Source: Tissierellia bacterium
GTDB lineage: Bacteria; Bacillota_A; Clostridia; Tissierellales; Peptoniphilaceae
Reading direction: 5' to 3'
Assembly (NCBI GenBank): GCA_012728775.1
Contig: JAAYEN010000227.1
Coordinates: 1 to 14,027 of the forward strand
Length of the DNA: 14,027 nt
The notes beneath the pieces were generated by a model. It did no database searches. It was not told where the DNA came from and saw only the letters and a list, made by a program, of their open reading frames with translations. Position numbers and translations under genes: made by a program. Positions within the stretch are counted from its first letter, which is position 1; every line of letters begins with the position of its first letter. This document shows, in pieces, positions 1 to 6,087 of the stretch.

Positions 1-807
1 AACTATTTCATCTAACATTTCTCTAGTTTCTGGATCCAACTCTTCATAGAATGTCGGATTAGCAGCTAGGGATGCGAAGAATCCGTCTTGTTTTGCTTGA
101 ATAAGGTAAGATTGAACTTCGTAGAATTTCATCTCTTCTATGGAAAACAGTGGATTTACTTGTGCATCGATTTGTCTAAGTTGCAGACCTGAATACACTT
201 CCGTATAGGAAAGTGGAGTAGGATTAGCTCCATAAGCTTGATAAGACGATACGATTAATGGAGAAGCCATCGTTCTTATTTTTACACCTCTAAAATCTTC
301 AGGTGATCTTATTTCTTTATTGGCAGTCCATGCATTAAAGCCTTCATAAAACCAATCTAGAACCATAAGGTCGTTTTCTAAATTCAATTCATTTAACATA
401 TCTATAGCTTCACTAGTTCTTAATAGCTCTTTTATTTCTTCTTTATCTTCAGGCATTAAGAAGTGATTGTAGAATATATTATTTTCAGGAATAGTTGTAG
501 ATGTAGTACCAGGATTTAGTATACAAAATTGTAGCAGTCCACCTTGGGTAAACTCTAGATAATCTGTTACTTCTCCGATTTCACCAGCTCTGTAAATTTC
601 AACTTGGATATCTCCATTGGATCTTTCTTCCACGAGTCTTTTAAACTCAAAGGAATATATATCTTGGATAGAACCAGGAGTTTCTTCATGCCCAAATCTC
701 CAAACCGTTACATCATCTCCTAAAGCAGTTCCACTACAACCAGACATTACCGTTAGAGAAAGAGCTAGTAATATAAGTAAAATTAATTTGTTTTTTATGT
801 TTTTCAT
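1..807 (-). CDS. TRAP transporter substrate-binding lipoprotein, DctP family (3' end outside window)
   Basis: This is the extracytoplasmic solute receptor of a TRAP transporter; it captures the solute outside the membrane and hands it to the DctQ/DctM permease. The visible 269 codons begin with a lipoprotein signal: a Lys-rich start, a hydrophobic stretch of about residues 8-20 and a lipobox MSGC, with Cys24 as the lipidated residue. The DctP core follows. The segment GVKIRTM (174-180) holds Arg178, at the position of the arginine that in this family pairs with the solute carboxylate. The following GANPTPLSYTEVYSGLQ and the later IDAQVNP match the conserved DctP block. About 60-80 C-terminal residues should lie beyond position 1. 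The ribosome binding site AAGGAGG (814-820) overlaps the stop codon of the preceding permease gene, so the two are translationally close. It is the fourth gene of the operon. The family is certain; the solute is unknown. Confidence 0.93.
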   Translation of the reverse strand, partial: MKNIKNKLILLILLALSLTVMSGCSGTALGDDVTVWRFGHEETPGSIQDIYSFEFKRLVEERSNGDIQVEIYRAGEIGEVTDYLEFTQGGLLQFCILNPGTTSTTIPENNIFYNHFLMPEDKEEIKELLRTSEAIDMLNELNLENDLMVLDWFYEGFNAWTANKEIRSPEDFRGVKIRTMASPLIVSSYQAYGANPTPLSYTEVYSGLQLRQIDAQVNPLFSIEEMKFYEVQSYLIQAKQDGFFASLAANPTFYEELDPETREMLDEIV

Positions 808-818
808 TTATATCCTCC

Positions 819-2096
819 TTAGAATAACAGATTTCTAGAAAACAGTGCTATCTGTGGGAAGAAAATCATAATAACACTTATTACAAAGTACATTACGAAA
901 TAAGGCATCGTCTTTCTAATTACTGTTAAGTATGGTTTTTTAAACACTGCCGAAGCTGTAAATATATTACATCCAAATGGAGGTGTAGCTGAACCAATAG
1001 CACATTGTAGAGTTACGATAATTCCTAAATGAATAGGATCCACACCAGCTGCAGCCGCAGGACCAACAAACATAGGAGCAAGTATAATTATTGCAACTAA
1101 TTGGTCTACAAACATACAAGCAACAAAGAAGAATAAACTAGCCATTGCAAGTACTTTAATAGCTCCAGCATCAGGGCCTAATAGTGATGCTGTAATCATT
1201 TGAGGAACTCTACCAAGGGAGAACATCCACGCAAATGCATTACCAGCAGCTACCAATACGAATACTACAGAAGTTACAACTCCAGAAGATAGTGCAATTT
1301 TGCCAATGTCTTTAATAGTGATTGATTTGAAAATGACAATTTCAAGTATCATTGCGTATACAGCAGAAACAGCTGCAGCCTCAGTGGGACTGAAAAATCC
1401 TGAGTAAATACCACCAATTATAATTGCAGGAAAACCCAGTGGAAGTAAAGCTCTTTTAAAGGCTTCTAATCTTTGTGGCCAATCAGCTCTTTCATCAACT
1501 GGAGTGTTTTTTCTCTTTGCATCAAAGTAGTTATAAACTGCGAAGAATAAAAGCACTAATAATCCAGGACCAATTCCAGCAATAAACAACTCTCCAACAG
1601 ATGCACCAGTAACAACACCGTACATTACCATTACTACACTTGGAGGTATTAATAATGCGATATTAGCAGCATTTATAATAAGTGCAAGAGTTTCAGAAAC
1701 TCCATAATTTTTTTCTACCATTCTAGCATACATCGGTCTACCAATTGCAACTACCGTAGCTTGAGTAGAGCCTGAAATAGCACCAAAGAAAGTACAAGTA
1801 GCAGCAGTTCCTATAGCAAGACCACCTTTTATATGGCCAACAAAGGAATTTATTAAATCTAGAAGTCTATTGGAAGTCTGACCAGTTGCCATAATGTCAG
1901 CCCCAAAAATAAACATGGGAACAGCTAAAAGTGTAAAAGATTCTACACCACCAGTAATTTGTTGTGTAAGCCATAGTGGATCAATATCAGGCATAAACAA
2001 CTGGATAGCAGCAAAAGAGCTTAGAAGTAATCCAAGCATCAAAGGAGCACCCAAGAATAATAATACAAAAAGTATAATTAATAACGTAGCAATCAT
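819..2096 (-). CDS. TRAP transporter large permease, DctM family
   Basis: This is the 12-helix membrane subunit that moves the solute with a sodium or proton gradient. At 425 residues it has the usual family length. It is almost wholly hydrophobic and shows DctM landmarks: GAISGSTQATVVAIG (105-119), LIPPSVVMVMYG (149-160), SPTEAAAV (236-243) and TPPFGCNIF (371-379). The one long polar loop, about residues 192-214, is the expected cytoplasmic break between the two halves. The start is an ATG behind AAGGAGG with 5 bases of spacing. It lies 15 bases after the small-subunit gene and 11 bases before the binding-protein gene, so all are one transcript. DctM is named for C4-dicarboxylates, but the family carries many organic acids, and nothing here fixes the substrate. 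Confidence 0.96.
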   Translation of the reverse strand: MIATLLIILFVLLFLGAPLMLGLLLSSFAAIQLFMPDIDPLWLTQQITGGVESFTLLAVPMFIFGADIMATGQTSNRLLDLINSFVGHIKGGLAIGTAATCTFFGAISGSTQATVVAIGRPMYARMVEKNYGVSETLALIINAANIALLIPPSVVMVMYGVVTGASVGELFIAGIGPGLLVLLFFAVYNYFDAKRKNTPVDERADWPQRLEAFKRALLPLGFPAIIIGGIYSGFFSPTEAAAVSAVYAMILEIVIFKSITIKDIGKIALSSGVVTSVVFVLVAAGNAFAWMFSLGRVPQMITASLLGPDAGAIKVLAMASLFFFVACMFVDQLVAIIILAPMFVGPAAAAGVDPIHLGIIVTLQCAIGSATPPFGCNIFTASAVFKKPYLTVIRKTMPYFVMYFVISVIMIFFPQIALFSRNLLF

Positions 2097-2111
2097 TCTA
2101 TTCCTCCTTTC

Positions 2112-2654
2112 TTAGTATCCTATTTTTTCTTCAGAAAGTTCAGCATCTGGAGCCAAATTACCAGTATAAACTTCATCTTTGTGGCTTAAATTAATGATTA
2201 AATTAATTAGATATCTGATTCCACCCGATAAGAACCCAATAGGCATAAACATTGTAACTATAAATCTAGGAAACTCTAAAGCTGGAGTAACCCTTCCACT
2301 TTGTAGTACAATATTTGAGTATTTAAAACCCAAATATGCAAAATAAAACATAGTAATCATAGATAAAGCAGAAATTATTATAACTAACATTTTCTTTATA
2401 TTTTTAGGAACAGTATCAGTAATAGCCGTCATATTAACATGTTCACCAGTTCTTACAGCGTAGCCTAATCCCATAAAAGTACAAACTACAACAAGTAACT
2501 GTCCAACCTCTTCAGCAAAAGTCCATGAAGAGTTGAAAATCTTTCTTGCGATAACATTTCCAACTAGTAAAATCGTCATTGTAATAATACTAGTAGAAAG
2601 GAAAACAGCCTCTATTTTTGCAATAATGCCGTCAATTTTTTTTAAATTTTCCAT
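2112..2654 (-). CDS. TRAP transporter small permease, DctQ family
   Basis: This is the four-helix membrane subunit that binds DctM and completes the TRAP permease. Hydrophobic segments lie at about residues 16-38, 48-67, 86-108 and 127-148. The family pattern is present in SWTFAEEVGQLL followed by GYAVRTGEHVNM (Trp and Glu at the second helix, Gly and His after it). The start is set at 2654, giving 180 residues, because AAGGAGG (2660-2666) stands 5 bases before that ATG. A longer reading from an in-frame ATG at 2675 would add seven polar residues, overlap the stop of the upstream hydrolase gene and have no ribosome binding site. The chosen start leaves a 13-base gap after that gene. The C-terminal tail of about 25 residues is polar and probably cytoplasmic. 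Confidence 0.93.
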   Translation of the reverse strand: MENLKKIDGIIAKIEAVFLSTSIITMTILLVGNVIARKIFNSSWTFAEEVGQLLVVVCTFMGLGYAVRTGEHVNMTAITDTVPKNIKKMLVIIISALSMITMFYFAYLGFKYSNIVLQSGRVTPALEFPRFIVTMFMPIGFLSGGIRYLINLIINLSHKDEVYTGNLAPDAELSEEKIGY

Positions 2655-2667
2655 AGAGTCCTCCTTT

Positions 2668-3849
2668 TCATCCATTTAAAAATTTTAATGTGTTCATTAC
2701 GTGCATCTTGACACCTAATATTAGAGCATCTTCATCGATATTAAACTTAGGGTGATGATGAGGATAATCGGTGCCCTTTTCCTTATTTCCAGAACCTACA
2801 AAGAATAGACAAGATGGAATTTCCCTACCAAATTCAGAAAAATCTTCCCCAGCCATAGTTTGGTAAGGAACTAAATTTTCTCCACCAATTAGCTCTACAG
2901 CATTTTCTCTAGCAATTTGAGCAATACTAGGATCGTTATCCACAACAAAATTACTAGGAGTAAACTCTAAATTGTAATTAGCGCCATATGTTTTACATAT
3001 TCCATCCACAACCCTTTCAAACCTCGCCAAAGGTTTTTCCAAAGAGTCATTATCCCCCTTGTAAAGGTATCTAATGGTTCCTTCCATAGTTACTTTTTCC
3101 GGAATAATATTAGAAGCAGTTCCAGCATTAAATTTTGCAAAACTTATAATAGTAGGAGTTAATACGTTAATTTCTTTAGTTTGAATAGCTTGAGTTCCAA
3201 CAACTATTTGAGATGCAATTAAAATTGGATCGATAGCTTCTTGTGGTAGAGCAGTATGTCCTCCTTTACCTAGAACTTCCAGTTTGAAAATATCCATAGC
3301 TCCCATTACAGGACCTTCTTGAATACTCATCTTGCCAGTTTCAATAGGAGACCAAATATGTATTGCCATGGCTCCATCAACTTTAGGGTTTTCTAAAACC
3401 CCTTCTTCTACCATTAAATACGCACCAGCATCTTCTTCATTGGGCTGGAATACGAATTTCACATTTCCCTTTAACTGATCCTTATTTTCAGTTAAAACCT
3501 TAGCGGCCACAAGTAACATTGCCATATGGGCATCATGACCACAAGCGTGCATAACGCCTTCTTTACTGGACTTAAAATCAAAACTATTTTCTTCACATAC
3601 AGGAAGAGCGTCCATATCTGCCCTTAAAAGAACAGTTTTTCCAGGCTCACTTCCTTCAAGTAAAGCTACAACTCCAGTTTTAGCCATTTTTTTAGGCTTT
3701 AGACCTAAATTTTTTAGATAATTTATTAAGTAATCTTGAGTTTTAAATTCTTGAAATCCTAATTCTGGATACATATGAAAATGTCTTCTTAACATAGTTA
3801 GTTCCTCAACATATTTACTAACTTCTTTAGAAACATCCATTTTTTTCAT
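2668..3849 (-). CDS. M20D-family metallo-amidohydrolase (hippurate hydrolase / N-acyl-amino-acid hydrolase-like)
   Basis: This is a cytoplasmic dinuclear-metal hydrolase that cleaves the amide bond of N-acylated amino acids or related conjugates. All expected ligands are visible in 393 residues: HACGHD (Cys103, His105), QPNEED (Glu138, Glu139), His164 in HIW, and the final His366 in HHHPKF. Asp79 in ADMDALP is the usual second-shell acid. GGHTALPQEAIDP (196-208) opens the lid/dimerisation domain, and GTASNIIP and MAGEDFSEF are further M20D blocks. It is the first gene of the TRAP operon, which suggests it acts on the imported solute. The start is uncertain: the ATG at 3849 is only one base behind an AAAGGGG-type site, so the in-frame ATG at 3840 (residue 4), with 10 bases of spacing, is also possible. 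The substrate cannot be read from the sequence; IAA-, hippurate- and acetyl-amino-acid hydrolases look alike. Confidence 0.93.
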   Translation of the reverse strand: MKKMDVSKEVSKYVEELTMLRRHFHMYPELGFQEFKTQDYLINYLKNLGLKPKKMAKTGVVALLEGSEPGKTVLLRADMDALPVCEENSFDFKSSKEGVMHACGHDAHMAMLLVAAKVLTENKDQLKGNVKFVFQPNEEDAGAYLMVEEGVLENPKVDGAMAIHIWSPIETGKMSIQEGPVMGAMDIFKLEVLGKGGHTALPQEAIDPILIASQIVVGTQAIQTKEINVLTPTIISFAKFNAGTASNIIPEKVTMEGTIRYLYKGDNDSLEKPLARFERVVDGICKTYGANYNLEFTPSNFVVDNDPSIAQIARENAVELIGGENLVPYQTMAGEDFSEFGREIPSCLFFVGSGNKEKGTDYPHHHPKFNIDEDALILGVKMHVMNTLKFLNG

Positions 3850-3862
3850 TCCCCTTTCTAAT

Positions 3863-3897
3863 AATTCTATTATTTAACTCACCTCCAATTTAGAATT
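3863..3897 (-). promoter_or_regulatory. Leader inverted repeat enclosing a spare ribosome binding site
   Basis: In the leader of the hydrolase-TRAP operon, AATTCTA and TAGAATT (3863-3869 and 3891-3897) are a perfect 7-bp inverted repeat. The loop holds GGAGGTGAG (3878-3886), a better Shine-Dalgarno sequence than the one next to the annotated start. No ATG, GTG or TTG start codon suits it. The stem is AT-only apart from one C-G pair, so it would be weak. Its role is unknown. Confidence 0.35.
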
Positions 3898-3912
3898 AAT
3901 AATAGTAGTAAT

Positions 3913-3918
3913 ATTATA
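3913..3918 (-). promoter_or_regulatory. Candidate -10 box for the hydrolase-TRAP operon
   Basis: An exact TATAAT on the minus strand lies about 65 bases before the hydrolase start. No recognisable TTGACA stands 16-18 bases upstream of it, so the promoter would be weak or activator-dependent. The remaining AT-rich stretch up to the terminator at 4049 shows nothing else convincing. AT-rich DNA gives chance -10 matches, so confidence is moderate. Confidence 0.4.
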
Positions 3919-4048
3919 TTAAGTTAAATCGTTTTCCTGCGTAATGTAAGAATTGTATAAATATAATTCTAAATTTTTCGTTAAGTTGTAATATTCTTTT
4001 AAAAGGGTAAAATAATAATTTATTTTTGGGAATTTATAAAATTTCATT

Positions 4049-4073
4049 AAAAAAAGCCCTGTTTAGAGCTTTT
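4049..4073 (-). terminator. Rho-independent terminator downstream of the Crp/Fnr gene
   Basis: Read on the minus strand, AAAAGCTCT and AGGGCTTTT form a 9-bp stem with one G-U pair and an AAAC loop, running into seven consecutive T. On the plus strand the same pair becomes a C-A mismatch and no T run follows, so the signal favours the minus strand. It would end the regulator transcript about 155 bases past its stop codon and insulate the hydrolase-TRAP operon. Confidence 0.75.
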
Positions 4074-4096
4074 CTGAGTGATGAGAAACACTTTAT

Positions 4097-4179
4097 TAAG
4101 GTCGGAATATCATTCTTTTTCGAGCGTTTATGGCCCGTCGGCCCGAAGGTACTCGAAAAAGAATGATATGGAGACCTTA
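4097..4179. repeat. Long near-perfect hairpin element with GC-rich tip (unidentified)
   Basis: TAAGGTC (4097-4103) pairs with GACCTTA (4173-4179). Next comes a symmetric GGA/GGA internal loop, then a perfect 18-bp stem, ATATCATTCTTTTTCGAG (4107-4124) with its complement at 4152-4169. The 27-base tip (4125-4151) is strikingly GC-rich for this DNA and contains GGCCCG twice (4132-4137, 4140-4145); GGCC can pair with GGCC there. No coding frame runs through it. It could be a non-autonomous mobile repeat, a structured 3'-UTR RNA of the regulator transcript, or a small RNA. It matches no RNA family that I can name. Confidence 0.6.
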
Positions 4180-4190
4180 CTAGCAGTTTT

Positions 4191-4213
4191 AAAAGCCCCT
4201 ATTCAGGGCTTTT
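4191..4213. terminator. Terminator-like hairpin just after the Crp/Fnr gene
   Basis: AAAAGCCC (4191-4198) and GGGCTTTT (4206-4213) form a perfect 8-bp stem with a 7-base loop, 14 bases past the regulator's stop codon. The T runs outside the stem are short on both strands, so termination may be partial. Its sequence closely resembles the terminator at 4049-4073 in inverted orientation, so the pair frames the long hairpin between them. Confidence 0.55.
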
Positions 4214-4227
4214 AATTAATTTTTAAA

Positions 4228-4875
4228 TTATAATAATGAAATAGAATTCTTATCAAATTCTATAATTCCATCTTTTTTCATCTTTGCTAGTTCTCTAGAA
4301 AGGGAAGTTCTCTGGAAACCTAATTTTTCTGCAAGTTCTTTTTTTGTAATATTTAAAAGAATCTTATTAGACTTTTGCCTTCGTCTTTCAGTTTCCAAAT
4401 AATTTAATAGACTTTCTCGAATAGTTTTTTTAGAGTAGAACTTTATTCTATTTCCTAAAATCATAGCATTGTAGGAAATCAGATCCAAAAATTCTGCCAA
4501 GAATTCTTGGTTATTTATCATTATATTAAAAAGAGTTTGCTTATTTATCTCCAAAACTTTTGCATCAGATTTAGCTGTAATAGTCATAGGATAGTAAGGA
4601 TTTTTTGAAAAAATCAAATTTCCTCCGATAATTTCATTTCCGTAGAAGTCTGAAATATTCAATAGATTTCCATCCACATCAATACTGTCTATTACTATTT
4701 TTCCATAGAGAATCACTTCTAGATTTTGGCATTTTTCTCCATCAAAATGAAGGATAGAGTCTTTTTCATAGGATTTAATAACGAAATTCCCCTTTGAAAT
4801 ATTTTCTTCTATCTCCTTCGATGATAACTGTTTTAATAATTGTATATTTTTTAAATTTTCAATTTTATTTTTGAT
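4228..4875 (-). CDS. Crp/Fnr-family transcriptional regulator, probable ATC start codon
   Basis: This is a DNA-binding regulator with an N-terminal cyclic-nucleotide-binding-like sensor domain (about residues 10-120) and a C-terminal Crp-type winged helix (about 175-215). The recognition helix is in RTSLSRELAKM. The only ordinary start codon in the frame is GTG at 4716, which would delete the first third of the sensor domain. The open frame continues upstream to a stop at 4893 and clearly encodes the missing part, for example LLKQLSSKEIEE and YEKDSILHFDGEKC. No ATG, GTG, TTG or CTG occurs there. AAAGGAG (4882-4888) stands 6 bases before ATC at 4873-4875, so I place the start there (215 residues, normal for the family). 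An ATG-to-ATC mutation or a sequence error is the alternative. It lacks the N-terminal cysteine cluster of FNR, and its single Cys in this region is residue 49. Being divergent from a ferredoxin-type gene suggests redox or nitrosative sensing, as for HcpR-like proteins, but the signal is unknown. Confidence 0.82.
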   Translation of the reverse strand: MKNKIENLKNIQLLKQLSSKEIEENISKGNFVIKSYEKDSILHFDGEKCQNLEVILYGKIVIDSIDVDGNLLNISDFYGNEIIGGNLIFSKNPYYPMTITAKSDAKVLEINKQTLFNIMINNQEFLAEFLDLISYNAMILGNRIKFYSKKTIRESLLNYLETERRRQKSNKILLNITKKELAEKLGFQRTSLSRELAKMKKDGIIEFDKNSISLL

Positions 4876-4889
4876 AAAAAACTCCTTTA

Positions 4890-4903
4890 GTTACCATGGT
4901 AAC
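4890..4903. promoter_or_regulatory. Perfect 14-bp palindrome, probable Crp/Fnr operator
   Basis: GTTACCATGGTAAC is its own reverse complement and lies between the divergent regulator and ferredoxin genes. Its centre (4896.5) is at about +13 from the predicted start of the regulator transcript, where binding would repress. It is at -41.5 from a transcript whose -10 box is at 4926-4931, the classical class II activator position. Two-fold symmetry of this size suits a Crp/Fnr dimer. That the neighbouring regulator binds it is inference. Confidence 0.6.
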
Positions 4904-4915
4904 ACCTTTTTTAAA

Positions 4916-4944
4916 ATTATATCGGTAAAATCATAATATATCAA
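4916..4944 (-). promoter_or_regulatory. Promoter of the Crp/Fnr gene
   Basis: On the minus strand, TTGATA (4939-4944), a 17-base spacer and an exact TATAAT (4916-4921) make a near-consensus vegetative promoter. The transcript would start near 4909, with a leader of about 34 bases that includes the 14-bp palindrome and the ribosome binding site. Confidence 0.65.
4926..4931 (+). promoter_or_regulatory. Candidate activator-dependent promoter of the membrane ferredoxin gene
   Basis: TAAAAT matches TATAAT at five of six bases and lies about 37 bases before the ferredoxin start codon. At the -35 position (4903-4908) there is no similarity to TTGACA; the palindrome is centred at -41.5 instead. That layout is expected of a promoter that needs a bound Crp/Fnr dimer. 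The region is AT-rich, so other -10 choices exist (for example around 4933-4938). Confidence 0.4.
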
Positions 4945-4967
4945 ATTTTGGGAGGTAAATTTATTTT

Positions 4968-5588
4968 ATGATTACAGCTATAAGAGCAGTATTTTTAACA
5001 GCATTTTTCTTTTTAATTTTTATAGGTAAGATGAATCTATGGCTCATACTTTTTGCAGCAACTTTACTACTTGCCGTTGGATTTGGAAGAATATATTGTG
5101 GATATGTATGTCCAATGAACACGGTGATGATTCCTACAGAATGGCTTTCTTTGAAATTAAAAATCCAAAAAAAGGATCCACCTAAGTGGTTAGCTTCCGG
5201 AAAGTTCGGATGGATAACACTGATTTTTAGCTTATTTTTGATGATAGTAGGAAAAAGATTTTTAGGAAAAAATATTCCAGTATTACTAATTTGGGTAGCT
5301 CTTTCAGTAATAATAACTTTAAGGTATAAGCCTTTCATTTTTCATAATTTGATTTGTCCCTTTGGAGTAGTACAAAAATTATTTTCTAAAAGCCCTTGGA
5401 AATCAGAACGAGTAGATGAAGAAACTTGCAATGGATGTACTTTATGTGAGAGAGTTTGTCCTTCAGCTGCAGTGGAAGTAAATGAACAAAAAAAGGCAAT
5501 CATTGACGAATCTCTTTGTTTCCAATGTACAAACTGCCAAACTATATGTCCCAAAAAAGCAATAGCATACAAATCCAAAAATAAATAA
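4968..5588 (+). CDS. Membrane-anchored 4Fe-4S protein, NapH/NosR-like
   Basis: This is a 206-residue electron-transfer protein with about four hydrophobic segments (roughly residues 5-20, 24-40, 82-97 and 103-119) and a cytoplasmic ferredoxin domain. A CxxxCP motif in CGYVCPM (Cys44, Cys48) and CPFG (Cys130) are the marks of the NapH/NosR/CcoG-type membrane proteins. Two complete 4Fe-4S motifs follow: CNGCTLCERVCP (Cys154, 157, 160, 164) and CFQCTNCQTICP (Cys184, 187, 190, 194). The start codon is 12 bases behind GGGAGG (4950-4955), longer than usual. No reductase gene is adjacent; the gene appears to be single and ends at a strong terminator. It probably passes electrons between a membrane donor and a soluble partner encoded elsewhere. 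The divergent Crp/Fnr gene is its likely regulator. Confidence 0.88.
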   Translation: MITAIRAVFLTAFFFLIFIGKMNLWLILFAATLLLAVGFGRIYCGYVCPMNTVMIPTEWLSLKLKIQKKDPPKWLASGKFGWITLIFSLFLMIVGKRFLGKNIPVLLIWVALSVIITLRYKPFIFHNLICPFGVVQKLFSKSPWKSERVDEETCNGCTLCERVCPSAAVEVNEQKKAIIDESLCFQCTNCQTICPKKAIAYKSKNK

Positions 5589-5591
5589 AAG

Positions 5592-5690
5592 CTACTAGAT
5601 TTGGTAGAAAATAATATTGATAAAAATCCATTTGTTTTACAAAACCACAACTAATGCAAAATTTTACACCTACCAAATTCCATATAGTAG
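5592..5690 (+). other. Base-paired 3' untranslated segment
   Basis: Between the ferredoxin stop codon and its terminator, ATTTGGTAG (5599-5607) is complementary to CTACCAAAT (5670-5678). An outer CTACT/AGTAG pair (5592-5596, 5686-5690) and an inner AAAAT/ATTTT pair (5608-5612, 5661-5665) extend it with bulges. With the terminator it would form a structured RNA of about 135 bases. It is a candidate structured 3' UTR or 3'-derived small RNA; there is no evidence of coding. Confidence 0.4.
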
Positions 5691-5691
5691 A

Positions 5692-5725
5692 AAAATTAAA
5701 AAGCTCGAAAGGGCTTTTTAATTTT
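5692..5725. terminator. Strong terminator after the membrane ferredoxin gene
   Basis: AAAATTAAAAAGCTC and GGGCTTTTTAATTTT form a 15-bp stem with one G-U pair, closed by a GAAA tetraloop. T and A runs on both sides make it potentially active in both directions. It separates the ferredoxin unit from the peptide-transport operon. Confidence 0.85.
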
Positions 5726-5852
5726 GATATGTAATCCATTAATAAATCTATATGAAAGGATTTTCTATACTTTAAGTAATTTTAAATGTAAAAAAACCAA
5801 AAATAATTAATTTTATCATCTTAAAGTAATTATTATGATAATTATAGTACAT

Positions 5853-5879
5853 CTGTTAAACTATCAAATTGATTAACAG
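5853..5879. promoter_or_regulatory. Nested dyad, candidate operator of the peptide-transport operon
   Basis: CTGTTAA (5853-5859) and TTAACAG (5873-5879) are a perfect 7-bp inverted repeat. Inside it ATCAA-A-TTGAT (5863-5873) is a second dyad, slightly off-centre from the first. The right arm overlaps the predicted -35 box, so a protein bound here could block the promoter. The binding protein is unknown. Confidence 0.4.
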
Positions 5880-5902
5880 TAAGCACTGTGATACATTATC
5901 AT
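5873..5902 (+). promoter_or_regulatory. Candidate promoter of the peptide-transport operon
   Basis: TTAACA (5873-5878), an 18-base spacer and TATCAT (5897-5902) each match consensus at five of six bases. The transcript would begin near 5909 and have a leader of about 180 bases. It is the best match I found in the region, but AT-rich DNA produces such matches by chance. Confidence 0.4.
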
Positions 5903-6087
5903 TAAAGATTTAGCAATTTTTTCATTATTATATAAATTTTTATTATCTACAATATTAACAATGTTATATACGGATAGATTTGTTCGGTATAAAGAATACA
6001 TATTGATACTAAAACATTTCAAATCTGATTATATAAAATATAAAGCAATGGTAGATTATTTACTATTTGCAAAAAGGATGGGAAAAT

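Larger units (their letters stand above)
5726..6087 (+). other. AT-rich upstream region of the peptide-transport operon
   Basis: There is no credible gene in these 362 bases. Open frames reading through it are short, lack ribosome binding sites or lie in the wrong frame over the start of the binding-protein gene. It holds a perfect 7-bp dyad TAATTAT-TATG-ATAATTA (5827-5844), two loosely similar TTAAGTAATT-type stretches (about 5771 and 5821), and the nested dyad and promoter listed separately. A second possible promoter is TTGATA (6003-6008) with a poor GATTAT 18 bases on. Confidence 0.6.

Noticed and set aside
4077..4092. GATGAGAAAC-like string resembling part of a hammerhead ribozyme core
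   Set aside because: The conserved CUGAUGA and matching GAAA strands with three helices are not present; it is just a 4-bp AGTG/CACT hairpin.
4228..4716. A 162-residue GTG-start version of the Crp/Fnr regulator
   Set aside because: It would remove about 53 residues of the sensor domain that are clearly encoded upstream in the same frame, and the GTG has no ribosome binding site.
4961..5338. A 125-codon open frame on the minus strand, opposite the membrane ferredoxin gene
   Set aside because: It mirrors the strongly supported Fe-S protein frame, has no ribosome binding site and shows no domain; it is a shadow of low stop-codon density.
5884..5905. TGTGATACATTATCATT resembling a CRP or catabolite-repression site
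   Set aside because: The right half lacks TCACA and there is no central CG as in a cre site; the match is only partial and expected by chance.
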